Shown: positions 1-11,545 of the stretch, piece by piece
Layout of the letters: each line of letters begins with the position of its first letter
Position numbering within the stretch: the stretch's first letter is position 1
NCBI GenBank assembly: GCA_019055375.1
Contig: JAHQIW010007264.1
Coordinates: forward strand, 93,460-157,459
Direction: 5' to 3'
From: Parelaphostrongylus tenuis
Lineage: Eukaryota; Nematoda; Chromadorea; Rhabditida; Metastrongylidae
DNA: 64,000 nucleotides
The notes under the pieces: generated by a model
What the model was told of the DNA's origin: nothing
What the model saw: only the letters and a program-made list of their open reading frames with translations
Database searches by the model: none
Made by a program: the position numbers and the translations under genes

Positions 1-935
1 CTGGCATATTACAGCAGTGATTAGGTGATAGCCCGATATGCTGACACTGTGGATAGTTCAATTTCACCGTCTCAAACTCCCTAAGTCGTCCGCTTCGTCC
101 GGAGACGGCAAACTGGGAGCGTTGCTTAGGAGGGTAAAACCACTAGCTTAATACGTCATTTAAATTTGGAACTCAATGCATGCACCATGATAGCACCGGT
201 TCGACGGTGCAGATGAAACGAAATGTACCTTCCAGACAAGTCTGAGACCATCCTGTCACCAATTTAGTGACCCCGGAGGGATGGATGGCTTGGTGAAGTC
301 CCTTTAGGAACGAGTGACACCGAGCGCTTCAGCTTTCAACCTTGATAACATTAACCCTAGAGGGACGGTGTTCCAACACATTTTTCGTATTCATTTCGGT
401 TTTATCCCGAAAAAGCTTGTACTGTGAGGTCGACAATGGACGACCTACCGATAGTATCATTACATCAGTCCAACCCTAACCTCTTGTCGCTGCCGTCCCC
501 GTACACCTATCGAGACGCCGACAGTCGCAATGGTGGGGGCGGGCTCTATGGTGTGAGGTCATTGTTTGCGACGGAAGGCGTTTATGTCCTAACAGGCTTA
601 CAATTTCAGTTCCCCACATAGGCGATTGGCAAAAGTGGGTTGGCGCCAGTCCTGACCTGTTGCTTCCTTGGCTACTGCCCCTCGTTCATGTGGTCGTCGT
701 GGTTGTTGTGGTCGATGCGGCGGTCGACGTAGGAAGTCAGAGTCTTTTGGAATTTCCTTCCTTCTATATCTATCTCATTATTCCATTTTATCTTTTTCCA
801 TCACATTCTTTAATTTTGCACCACTCATGATATTCCATACATAGGAGTTGTTGTAAAGTCAATATTGACGTCAGAGCGGATTTTCGTCTCAATGAAATTT
901 TTTTAGAACAGTTGATTTGCAGTTCTTTTTTTCAG
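1..935. other. Intergenic, no gene recognised
   Basis: I see no supported gene here. A 65-codon open frame at 424-621 begins with GTG, has no splice context and resembles nothing I know. The only structured piece is a SINE-like fragment at 226-300, listed separately. A pyrimidine-rich stretch ending in tttcag lies just before 936. Confidence 0.5.
226..300 (-). repeat. SINE-2 fragment
   Basis: The stretch containing ccccggagggatggatggct matches the body of the SINE-2 family seen at 23.6, 37.9 and 52.8 kb. The tRNA-like head is missing, so this is a truncated relic. Confidence 0.5.
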
Positions 936-943
936 AAATCACA

Positions 944-1312
944 ATGAACGCGACTCTATCATTCATTCTTTTCACACTGACTTATGCTCGCTTGTCGTCA
1001 GTCGGCCAAAATATAAGGGTTTGTGAAGATATTTTTGTTTTTCTTTATTAAAGCAATAAATGACTAAATAAACATAACGTATTCACCTACTCCCATGCAC
1101 TTATCAAATTGATCAACCTTGAAGTCTTGGATTAAGTGAACTGCTTCCAGGTGAAGAATTTGACTACCGTATGTCTGAAGATGACGCTGGCTGTGGTGAT
1201 CGACCGAGTACTGGAACCAAGACCTAATTACGATTCCCATCATCACCATCATCACCGTCACCATCACCGTCCATCGTCATCACATCAACGACAAACACTA
1301 TCTGAAGACTAA
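944..1312 (+). CDS. Possible small secreted His-rich peptide (two exons)
   Basis: A strong acceptor (ttttttcag, ending 935) is followed eight bases later by ATG at 944. This acceptor could serve cis- or spliced-leader trans-splicing. Exon 1 (944-1018) encodes a typical signal peptide starting MNATLSFILFTLTYARLSS, and a gtttgt donor follows. An acceptor (cttccag) ends at 1150. Reading on in phase 0 gives exon 2 (1151-1312, TAA at 1310), with a run of nine His residues interrupted by one Arg (codons CAT/CAC) and a tail ending LSED. The mature product would be about 55-60 residues. Using a weaker donor at 1023 shifts to another frame with a short acidic, Cys-containing end (EEFDYRMSEDDAGCGD). 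I do not recognise either product. His runs can bind metal, but that is speculation. Exon 1 is better supported than exon 2. Confidence 0.32.
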
Positions 1313-3045
1313 CCGGATTCAAGATCCGATGAAATTAATTTGACGCGTTACGGTCGTGAGTGACATTGTCACTTGTCGTCGTCGATGACAAAAGTGGAGC
1401 AGAACCGACAATTCAGAGCGTAGCTGATGAGGGCAAACAATCAAAGCCATCTGAAGTCATCACCGCTATCCTCGTTGTTGCCATTGTGTCTTTCATCAAG
1501 CCACATCTGTTGGTTCAATGGCTAATGAACTCTCGATTATGGTTATCGTCGTCGTCCACTGTTGCAAATCACGTCGTAGACCATCATAATAGACTACCTC
1601 AGCTGTTTTTTTTTCTTTAACGATGAACGATGTCTTTCTTGCCAACCTGTGCAATTCACTGATCTCTCATGTGCCTTCTCTTGAATGTCAAGTAGTTTAG
1701 GTTATTTCTTCTAAGAGACAACATAGAGTTTTTTCTCCCTCCCTTCTTTGATATATCCCACACTTTCACTTTCCGTTTTTACAATATTTTTATGTATCGT
1801 AGGAATACTAACTTTGTTTATAGCTGTTTCTGTTCGTTAAAAGTACTTTGATTAGATTCCGATGTTGAGCTATTTCCTTCTTCAATACAATCATCGTTTT
1901 AGGTCTACCTAATCTTGACCGTGCTCACACTAATGGAATGATCTCAAATTTTCTTATTTCAGATGAATAATCGTAAATCATATAAAGGGAAAGATTGTAT
2001 TTAATGAAATGTACTTTGAGTACAAATTGTGTTTGTGAACTCTATTCGTCATCATCATCACCTATGAATTTAGTTTATAAAGTAGAAAGAAATCTCCTTT
2101 CAAGGGTTTTTTGAGCTATGGACTTCCTCTTTTTTACATAGTTGACAGAACAATTCGAGAGAATTCAAATGTTTTTTTTTTGCAGCACTTCGTTCATTGA
2201 CTTCTCTATCCAACAATCTTCAACTTTGAGAATGGCTGAATTTTTTGTTGGTACAGCACAACTTGGCGAATGGACATCACCTTTTTGATTTCCCCGATAG
2301 CCGTACTATGGTAGCTCCAGCTTCCTGCTTCTGACTCCATCACTAAGCCTCATATCTAGGACAGAGAATTATAGACGTCATATAAGTTTTCCAGACAATT
2401 CAGTATTAGGTGATTCATGGTGGAATAGTAAACTATCAAAGACTTTGTTCTGGGATAATAACTTTACGAAAAATATGCTGGAATTAGGATTTCAATTATA
2501 TGACCTATCAAAGAAAATCTGATATGGGCCTAAGACCATTAATATTACCGAATGAACCAGGTTTACCTCGATCGGATAGCTTGGTTTTGATGAATACTCG
2601 TGGGGTCGGCACCAGCGAAATTTGCATTCGTACGGTATCTTTCTAGTTTGGAGAATATAATTTTTTTTCCTTAACTCGCGAAATGTACTTGAGAAGTCGT
2701 TTGCAGTTGTCAACAGAAGCATTGGCGGAACTGAGTTTCCTGTTTTTTCTCTCTGTCCCAATATCTGCTCTCAAAACATCGATTCTCAAAATTATGAATT
2801 TACTTCTCATTACATCAATAGCATTCTTTCTGGTAAATAACTTCTGAATTATTTCGGTGTACTTTCCAAGCTCTTGATAGCAGCATACCAATCGAATGTT
2901 ACATAAGTACAAATCGTCCTATGATTCCATGGATTTTCGAGCAATCAAGCGACCCTTATCATGGGGATTTTCCAGCCATAACGCATTTTTCGCAGGACTC
3001 AAAGCTTTCGATATTTCGTTCTTCGAAACATGCTCCATGCATTAG
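1313..3045. other. Mostly non-coding; weak exon candidate at 2186
   Basis: No confident gene. An acceptor (tttttgcag) ends at 2185 and is followed by 33 open codons to a TGA at 2286, possibly a terminal exon. Overlapping minus-strand open frames at 2492-2912 have no splice context and look like chance. AT-rich otherwise. Confidence 0.35.
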
Positions 3046-3139
3046 ATTCCATTCGAAGTGTCATGGAACTGATCAAACGATTGTTTGGCTTAAACAAAGA
3101 AAATTCGGCATCGATGATACAACTGAGTGTTATTTCCTG
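3046..3139 (+). CDS. Orphan exon, unknown protein
   Basis: The exon runs from an acceptor (catgcattag, ending 3045) to a gtgaga donor at 3140. It enters in phase 2, leaves in phase 0, and encodes 31 residues including KCHGTDQTIVWLKQRKF and ending ECYFL. The two cysteines and mixed composition would suit an extracellular protein, but I do not recognise a domain and could not join it to a neighbour. It could be part of a gene whose other exons are short, or a relic. Confidence 0.35.
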
Positions 3140-4194
3140 GTGAGATAAGTCTGCTACTTATTCGTCTTCGAAGTCAACTGTTTCTAAAAGATGGGTCGGT
3201 ATACCAGGTCTGGTCGGATCGGGCCGATGATACTGGATTCATTGAAAGACTCTTTTAACTTAACACGTTGCCTAATTTCTATTGAGATGGAGTATATCTA
3301 GCAGTATTAACTTTTTTTTACTGAAAAACTTTTTGAGCGGACATTGATAATGAATTTCCGTCATGGCACTGTGATAATAGCTTCAGCTCCATAGATTACG
3401 TTACCACCGACTTATCAGTATAGTTCTTGGTGATTCACGTCATTTGCTTTCAAACGCACTAATCCGTTATGAAATTTCTTGCATTCATACTGATGGTGGC
3501 ACTGGTAATATAAACAGAGAAAGAATTAACGACAAGCACATATAACTGAATTCCTAAGAGAACTGGAAAAAACTTTGAGGGAGGAACGGATAGGAGCAGA
3601 TGAGTTGGGTTTGTTAGACACATAAGACAACTCTAGAGAGCAGCTGAAATCAACTTTCGAATCGTCATACACCGACCGACCCCACAGATGAACAACACCA
3701 CCTTCATGTGTGACAGTTATCCACCATCGAAATAAAGGATATTAGAGTCTTGAGGTAGGTAAAAAGGGAGTGTAGTAAAAAGTGGACAACACTCGATAAA
3801 ACTCCATTTTCTTCCGATTTCTTTGAAGTAATGATGGGCAGTTTCTAGAAGCCACCTTTTTTCATCCGGACAACAATTTTGGCTATACGGTAAGAAGCTT
3901 CATTTGTTTGATCATTTTGTGATTTGGAGGAATCACCATAAACCTTTATTGAGTGAAGCTATTTGTTGCGCTTAGTTCAATGGGTCAAAACGACATGATG
4001 ATATTGAGGCTTTTTTCATTCAACAGTTGTGGCTTCAGATCTGGAAAACAAAGTTGTTGGTCATAGACGTATTATGAAGGTTCTTTTCAAGTAATAGTGC
4101 TCTATTTCAAGCATTTTTTTACTTGATTTCAGCTAAAATATCTGTACAGTTTCTCAGAAGATCCACTAAATAAAATCAGTGGCTTTCAAATTGA
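3140..4194. other. No feature recognised
   Basis: About 1 kb without a supported exon, repeat or RNA gene. Open frames are short and lack splice signals. Confidence 0.5.
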
Positions 4195-4460
4195 ATAAAG
4201 GATAAAGGTTGGAGTTGATCAACCTGTGGAAGGTGCGTCATGCATTCACCTCCATTCGTAGCATCACAGAGATTAGTGAATATATAAATGGCTCATACAA
4301 ATCTCTGAAGGGTGCGACGTGCATTTACCTGCATCAATGGTATCACAGAGATTAGTGAATGCATAGAGGTGAATGATACTACCCCAGTTCGGGGCAATAG
4401 AGAACTTGATGGGATAAGGTGTTCGAATTGAATCAGCGAACGATTTGGTGTGCAACGCTT
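4195..4460. repeat. SINE-2-related tail with 79-bp tandem duplication
   Basis: The motif atcacagagattagtgaat occurs at 4263 and again at 4342, so a unit of 79 bases is present twice with moderate divergence. The flanking sequence (aaaggat... gatcaa... catgcattcacc) resembles the 3' part of the SINE-2 copies at 37.75 and 52.7 kb, so this is probably a locally duplicated relic of that family. Confidence 0.5.
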
Positions 4461-6251
4461 AGTCTCATTGCCTCATAGCATTGCGCTGCAATCTTAATTT
4501 TACATTGTTAATGCTTTACGATATTGGGCTTCTAAAAATACTGGTGTATAGAGCCATAGTGCCACTTTCTTTGCAGCATTTGGCGCTATAGGAATAGCTG
4601 GAGCATAGTTCTTTGGTCTCTACACTGTCATCTGTATTTGACTACAGCATATTGTTGACATTATAGAGCCAAAGAATCTGTTATCTGACGTGAAGAAAGA
4701 GTTTAGTTTTATCAGTGGGTAGTAAGAAGGCAATAAGTAGTATTCCACTCAGTTCGTCATTAATCTTTGACCTAGGTGTTTCAACCACAATGGCGAGAAG
4801 TCATTAGAGTCGCTTCATGCGTTGCCAGTCCTATACGCTAACCACGTGACGAAATTGGCAATGATCCGACATCATGACGTAAACCAGTGTCATAGCAGGA
4901 CATTGGGCAATAGATGGCTCATTATGCCGTACGAGTGGTTGGGAAAGTAGGTTATGGCTAGGTAAAGTCTATGGTTAGCTTGTCGACTTGTTCCAAAGTA
5001 AAGGAAGCTTGTTTATTGCACAGTTCGGAGTACTTCAGGGACTCTTCAATCAGACTGGTAGCCCTGTATGACGTAAAGGGCAGAAGTTTTTTTGTGTAAA
5101 TAGAGTTCTACTACGCGCTTAAGGATTATGTCCGAAGTACATATATCATCGGTGGGAAGGATTCCATGTTTCGCCAAGTGCCTGTGCGCTGGATGAGGCC
5201 TCCCTCCCATAATCTCGTGATTAACGAGTTTAAGTACTTTTTGTATGAAGCAGATCGGGATGATCAATCGAATGAGATAGAAGAAAAGTAGTATAATCAA
5301 ATTATAGCCATACCATATTGTTATAGATTTCATGTCAGAAATTCGTCGAATTACTTTTGGTGAATTACGTGACATTCTTATCATAGATGTGGTTCTAAAT
5401 CGGATAAACATTGTGGTCAATCACGTGGAAACGTGAAAATCTCACATAGTTGCCGAAATCTGCGTGATTTTCTTGCGTATCATAAACTCCAAAACATGGT
5501 AATGACCTTGACCGTCTCGCTTTTCGTAATTCAAATATGTTGCTTCGATCTATGAGGTCACTAGTCCCAACCTGAGCAAACGGAAATAGGGACTGATGGC
5601 CAACGTCTCCCCATCACAACAGGTCAGACTGGCCTCAGCTACAACGAATATTGCGCTATAGCACACGTTCAAGCGTCTCCACCAGGTTTCTTCCGATATA
5701 GTAATTTCGTGAAGAAAATAGCTAACAATTGTAAAATAAGTCACAATTTCAAGCATAGTAATTAAATGGCCGAATATTCAAATGCTCATAGGCCTCGTTC
5801 TTCTTTTTCAGGTTGGGAATAGTCTCCTAAACACTAAGCGATATCAAGCATGTAGTTCTCCAGGTGCTACGGAATACAAGTAATGGGATCCACATGAATG
5901 CTACGATTGAACCATAGGCACCATGTGCGAGGTAGTCTTACACCTGACAAAATAGCTCTGAACAAGGCAAAGTCGCCGGAACGTCACATATCGATTTTGA
6001 GGAAGATATAACAACCAGATGCAAGCTTAAATAGAAGTACAGTCCATGAGATATTAGTCTTGTCCGAATAGTTCCTCCCAAGCCAATTTTGTGGGATTCT
6101 CAGGAATTCGCTGAGAAAGTGCTGAGAATGATGTTTGGGATCGACTCTAACGAATAGACTCCCTTTCACAATATTCAATCAACTCCGTAGTATCATAATA
6201 TTGCGATGTACATCTGTATATAAGCGTACATACGTTTTGTCAGTACGTACA
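4461..6251. other. No gene recognised
   Basis: About 1.8 kb with no supported exon. A 124-codon minus-strand open frame (5046-5420) contains a hydrophobic stretch but no splice or start context, and I treat it as chance. No repeat copy was recognised. Confidence 0.45.
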
Positions 6252-6338
<87 letters not shown>

Positions 6339-6377
6339 TGTGTGTGTGTTTGTGTGGTGTGCGTGTGTACGTGTTTT
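6252..6377. repeat. (GT)n microsatellite, about 125 bp
   Basis: A nearly pure GT run with a few interruptions (ggtg, tatg, tttg). The Cys/Val open frames across it are artefacts of the repeat. It is likely polymorphic and can adopt Z-DNA. Confidence 0.97.
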
Positions 6378-7139
6378 TGTTACGTCACCTCTTCTCTTCC
6401 TCTTTTTTTCTCATTCATGTACTTGCGCATCGCAATGGTATGCCAGAAATCGTGACCTCCGCAGAAGGTCGAAAGAACTGTCTCATCACTTGTCCGTCGT
6501 CATCAATTCAAATGAACTTAGCGGGAAAAGAGCAACATGGTACCGCCAGATGTTGATGACACGGTACCAGGCAAGATCACTATCATACACTGCAAAAGGA
6601 CGATAAATGAATGAATGATGCAATTGCTTTGGTCACACTGTCACTTACCGATCGGACACATTAATCTGCTAATGGATCAGATCACCTACGATGACTAATC
6701 TTTGTGTCGTAGTTATAAATTGTTAATGCAAACTTACAGAGTCCTACCGTAGTTAGTTAATATGCTCGGTTAAAAGCGGTCATTCAGTAGGCTCCTCTAA
6801 AAATGCATTCAGGCTACGATAACTTCTGCCTAAATCCGCCTAGTAGGCGATATATATGGATCCAGCTCACCTAAATACCCCTCACAACAAATCGCCACTG
6901 TGTCGTTACAGTATCTAAGGTTAAAAGCACTTTGCGTGAAATTTCGGCATCACATGACACACAGAAGGAGCCACGCAAGATGACCTTTTAGTTAAGCCGC
7001 TCCGGTCAAGGCTCCATCGTATTCGCTGCCAGGCGCCGCACCCACATTGTATGACTGCGCTCGGGTGATTTGAGTTTGGCATCGCGCCAGGCAAGCGGAG
7101 ACCATTGGAGGTTAGTCATACGGTAACATGAGCATTTAA
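6378..7139. other. No gene recognised; GC-richer block 6960-7110
   Basis: No exon is supported. The block 6960-7110 is richer in GC than its surroundings and could be an old repeat or a regulatory stretch. It ends at the TTAA that borders the MITE at 7140. Confidence 0.35.
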
Positions 7140-7364
7140 CCCCTTCACAACGTGTACACTTTTTCGTACATGGGCCAACCAATTGGCTCTTTTTCCAGGC
7201 TTAAAATTTCCTTTTTTTCCTTCCCTTCCAAAAACCGCACAATGAAACGAGAATCTACAGAAATCACCTCACTGTGACCTTATCCTGACCCAACGAAAGA
7301 TATGCACAGAAACGGGTACACGTAGATATCAACGATACAACTCCTGTCGAGGGTCGTGAAAGGG
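7140..7364. mobile_element. piggyBac-like MITE with terminal inverted repeats
   Basis: The left end reads TTAA followed by CCCCTTCACAACGTGTACAC. The right end, on the other strand, reads CCCTTTCACGACC and later ACGTGTACCCG, bordered by TTCA (a one-base change from TTAA). A TTAA target site plus ends starting CCC is the hallmark of piggyBac-type elements. At 225 bp with no open frame it is non-autonomous. Related solitary ends occur near 27016 and 29439. Confidence 0.5.
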
Positions 7365-8498
7365 TTCATGAAGTCTAAAATAGCAGAAGTTGACATGGGT
7401 TTACATCGTAAAGCTTACAGCTCAGAAAGAAGATGTTTCGATACGGTAGTTTGCATATAGAACACAATTTACAGAATAAAAGTCTTCTTTTACAAGTGAA
7501 AAAGTTTTGAACGCAATTTTTATATGTTCCATAACATCTATTGGCGACATTTAGGCACAATTATTAGTCATGCAATGGAACACTTCCATCAAAAGTAGTA
7601 TAAAATAATGAAAGTGTTGAAAAATACTTATACTTACTCTTTAAAAAATAGCCTAACGATGGCGAAAAAAAAATTGGCTGTCCTTGAAACTTCGGTGATA
7701 TCTATACATTCTTAGATTACGTTTCACAATCAGACATCGTCAGCGCGGGTGAGGAGTAGACGACCTGGCAGCGTGCCAGGACAGCTGAAAAGGTTTGTAA
7801 GAGAAAACAGCGACCATCTCATTACAAAACCGTCTACTCTCGGATTCTTGGACTTTCGACATACCTCTTATTTCAAAGAAGAGTAAACCGCCCACTATAT
7901 AAAAGTTCGTCACCACATATTGCTAAAAATTTTGCTGATCGTCAAGTGGACGAACATTAAGTAAACGGTCATTCGCCAGCTTTGTATGTTAGTGTTATCA
8001 TGAACATCACTTACTAGAAAAGAAGGTTTGAAAGCGAAACCTCTTTCCACCTTTTTTCTAGCGAACTGCATTTTAAACGATTTTTTAGGGCTCAAACCTG
8101 ACCTCTAATGAAGCTACAGCTCCTTCATTGCTTATAAGCTCAAGCTGCTACAGATCGGTCAGACTGAGTCCTGAGTAAAGTCTGAATTTATCCAAGTCTA
8201 TTTGACCATGAGTAGGATGATTACGTACCAATGAGAGTCAAAAGTCAATCCTGCAGAGACATGCAGGCTTCTGATCCGTCCGGGGTTTCATCGCAGTTGT
8301 CAATAGTAATCCTTTTCAATGTGAAAGGTGTTAATGAAGTATCAAACAGGTGAAGAAACTAAGCGAGAAATAAGAATAAATCAATCTAGTTACGCACAAA
8401 TTAACAATTGATAATCAATCACATGCACAAAATTTCGAAACATAATATAAAACACCTTAATAAGATGATTTCACGCATAGATAGCTTTATATCAAAAA
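7365..8498. other. No gene recognised
   Basis: AT-rich. Short minus-strand open frames at 7375 and 7910 have no splice context. Nothing supportable. Confidence 0.45.
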
Positions 8499-9784
8499 AG
8501 GGTGTGTAGAAAACCCTTTTAGTTTTATATTTTATTAATTTAAGCATTGATATAATAACAATTTAGTGATGGTGATAATTTTATTGAATTTTATTAATTT
8601 GTCTATTTTCAAATGTGCGCAAGTAATGGATCGTAATAATCAACGTGTCGCAGTAGCTGAGTTGCACAAGATGGAAATGAAAACGACTGACATTGCTGAA
8701 ATCGGCAGGTTTCAAAGCATCAAGTGTTTACAGAGCCATGAAACGCTTCAGTGAGACTGAAGGGACTGAGGACCGTCCTCGAAAAGCTACTCCAACCACC
8801 TCGTCTCGAAAGATCCGCTGCCAAGTTCAACAAAATCCGCAGCATTCGATTAGAAAAATGGTTCGGGAAGCTCGAAATTAGCGAGTGAATCGTCCAAAAT
8901 ACTTGCAAAAAATAAGCTGAAGCTGCGCAGTTACAAGATCGCTCGTGTTTATTTTTTGAAAAGAAAGATAAGGAAAAGCGGCTCAAAAAGGCCTGCCGAG
9001 CAATTCGCTTGTCAGCTAGCTGGTGCTTGTTTGTCAGAGGTGTCTTTTACGGATGGGGAAATATTTGAGATCAAACCGTTCTGTAATCGCAGAATCGACG
9101 TCAACTTCTCAAGAAGGCTCAGCAGAAGTTCGCAGTAGCAAAAATCACAAGCCGCAGCCATTTTGCGGCCTCTGAGATGGTCTGGACCGACATTTGCGCT
9201 AGAGGAAAGACATCGTTGGTCTTCGTCAACAGAAAAGTCAAAATCAACACTGCCAGCTATCAGCGGCAAGTTTTATGAGCGTACTGAAGCCTTGGACTAA
9301 ATACTTTGGCGCCAAAAAATTTAGGCTCCAGCAGGATTGGGGTCCTGCGCATTTGGCGCACTCAACTATTGTCATCTGCCAAGAACTGTCATCCAGCCTT
9401 CTGGCGCACGAGCAAATGGCAGTCAGATTCGCTTGATCTCATAGCAATATGCCACTCCGTGTGGTCCATACTGGACGAAAAAGTCTCGGCTATTTGCCAG
9501 ATCACCTTAGAGGCATTTAACACGGTTTTCACACGTGCTTGGGACAAAGCTACAGTGGAAACGTGTACGGACATCGTTGAAAATTTTCGTAAGTTTCTTC
9601 GTAAATGTATAGAGGCAAAGGAGGCAATTTTGAGAATTTGCGATGAACTTTTTAGCTTATATTTATAAATGCTTAATAGTGAACGTAATTTATTGCTCTA
9701 TTTAAATAAATTTATTTGTTTATGAACTATTTTTTTACAGTTGAAATATCTCAAAAAAGTGACAGAACTTTTTGCGCACCCTGT
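8499..9784 (+). mobile_element. Degenerate mariner/MaT-type DNA transposon
   Basis: The right end on the minus strand reads GGGTGCGCAAAAAGTTCTG next to TA. The left end begins gggtgtgtagaaaaccc. This gives about 1.29 kb with diverged terminal inverted repeats and a TA-type target, as expected of Tc1/mariner elements. Inside is a transposase broken into at least three frames (separate entry). It is therefore inactive. It is bounded on the right by unrelated AT-rich sequence, then a foldback repeat. Confidence 0.7.
8626..9668 (+). pseudogene. Broken mariner/MaT transposase
   Basis: The N-terminus starts at ATG 8626 (MDRNNQRVAVAELHKMEMK), then shifts frame near 8700. It continues as the paired helix-turn-helix region (SVYRAMKRFSETEGTEDRPRK, up to 8878). 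The middle catalytic part at about 9150-9330 is heavily eroded. The C-terminal part at 9330-9667 retains FWRTSKWQSDSLDL, the degenerate descendant of the family's WPPSSPDLNP-type motif, then VWSILDEKV and a helical tail ending in a TAA. Known family: DD34D transposases that cut and paste at TA. Several frameshifts mean no functional protein. Confidence 0.75.
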
Positions 9785-9824
9785 ATGTAGTTATATATGC
9801 TTATCTTTTGGACTGTTTTTTAGA

Positions 9825-10300
9825 TCACACTCAAAATAATATAATCTGATAACGTATTTTGAGTCATACACAAGGCTTGTTATGGCACTTATATAATGCC
9901 AAGACACATGTTTCGGCCCTACAGTCTCATCGGTTGCACGGTGCTTTTCGTTTTAACCAATCCATTGTAATATAACAGACTTCATGAAAGGCTCAAAATA
10001 TGTTATCAGATTATATTATTTGAACGAGATCTTAAAAAACAGACCGAAAGAAGGTATTATATGAAAAATTTTACCAGCCACGAGCAATCGACTGTAAAAC
10101 ATTGCACTACGGGTGCTCTTTTCACCTGTTGTTTATGATCGGTTCCTTTATATGTGTGGAGTCTTCCCTATAAGGAATAGGCTGGAACGCAAAGCACTGT
10201 GCATCTGATGGGACCGGAGTGTCGAAGACGTATCTTGCACTGTATAAGTGCCATAACAGACCTCATGAAAGCCTCAAAATTTGTTATCAGATCTCTTATA
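9825..10300. repeat. Foldback repeat FB-P, paired arms
   Basis: The plus arm (about 9864-9945) carries ttatggcacttatataatgcc and acacatgtttcggcc. The minus arm (about 10210-10295) carries the reverse complement (ttgcactgtataagtgccat) and a shared flank aaaatttgttatcagat. A further flank copy lies at 9990-10015. Other copies are at 17.3, 20.9, 41.4/41.8 and 49.3/49.7 kb. No open frame; probably a non-autonomous palindromic element. Confidence 0.65.
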
Positions 10301-11374
10301 TATGTATATGTATAGGTGAACTACATCATACTAATTACTTTACTTAATTTATCCAGTCGGAAAGACGACTATCACAGATTGTTATGGTGTCTTAAAAGAT
10401 TGAAAACATTTAGCAGAAGTAAAATAAGTAAGTCAAAAACAAAACCGTACTCAGTCAGTTAAACATTTTTTCGAATAGCTCATCTTCACAATGAATTATA
10501 AAGGCTTCAATCAGTGCACCTTCTATTCGAGGGATGCCTAGATTGAATGATTTGGAGTAACTCGTTTGACTGGTTTCACAGATTTTTTCGCTAGAATTCC
10601 GAAAAAAATGTGCCAGGACGTGCAAAGGTCGTCGTCGGCCATAGTGACGGTCACTACCGGTCCATATGGATTAGACAAACGGTTCAATCTTTCCATCGGT
10701 TTTTTCTTCCCACCGTAACGGTAATTTTAGGCATTGCTAATGGTACTGTTATTACAGTTAGCTAGATTTCTGGATTGAATAATGGAACCGTCTTTTGTTC
10801 AGACGTCTCAGATGTAGATGGTCCACTTGTTATAGGTTATAGTTCAACATTGCAGAATATTGCCGGCCAAGACCAAATCATGTTTGACTATTGGATCACT
10901 TAAACCTTAATGATTCAACCTACCCAAAGCGAAAAATGAGGGTGCCAAAAGGTAGTTTACTCGTGGTTCAGATGCGCTACCTCTTTCCGTAAATCGTCCA
11001 AGAGCCAAAAGTATTCAACATTTGCTATGGAGCCTTGTCTACCTATCGTCATCATAGACATATCACATGTTCTGCTTACTTGATCTTGAACATCTTGGCG
11101 CATGTGAGTTACTCGACATTGTTAATCTTACAATGTTTCATTTTATTGAACGCTGGATGAACCTTCATTATCCATAAAAAGCATCGCGATATTTGGGTGC
11201 ACATTAAAGAACGAGGTGTTATAGAGCCGGAAAGATGAACACCTAGTGAGGTGTTTTTTGTCCTGTTCAAATCATCAGTAATAATCTTGTAAGTTTCCTT
11301 ACTGCGCGTTTTCCGCTCACTTAGTCCAAATGCCAAGTTGAACACCATGTCTGTTTTTCGAATATACTAAAGAG
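10301..11374. other. No confident gene
   Basis: Open in one frame at 10771-10905 (ends YWIT before a TAA) but without a convincing donor or acceptor pair, so not called. The rest is AT-rich with no recognised repeat. Confidence 0.4.
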
Positions 11375-11545
11375 AACGAGTGTTGAGCAAAAACTCGATC
11401 TCAGACGGGAGTTGAACCCGCGTTCCACTCATACTGGTGCGTGTGCTACCACCACACCACCGAGACCACCGCTTCTCACTATCATAGCTATCAGCCTCCA
11501 ACCGTTGACAGGTTTTGCTCGGGTAAGCACATAAGGCTTTCTAAA
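11375..11545 (-). repeat. SINE-1 (tRNA-derived), minus strand
   Basis: On the minus strand it shows a 5' leader (GTTGGAGGCTGATAGC), an A-box-like TGGTGTGGTGGTAGC and a B box GGGTTCAACTCCCG, then TTTTTGCTCAACA. Head and leader match the best copy at 39.06-39.27 kb. Confidence 0.7.

Noticed and set aside
424..621. 65-codon open frame near the left end
   Set aside because: Begins with GTG, no splice sites, no recognisable features.
5046..5420. 124-codon minus-strand open frame with a hydrophobic segment
   Set aside because: No acceptor, no start context and AT-rich composition; a few such frames are expected by chance in 64 kb.
6135..6606. Cys/Val repeat proteins in three frames
   Set aside because: Translations of a GT microsatellite.
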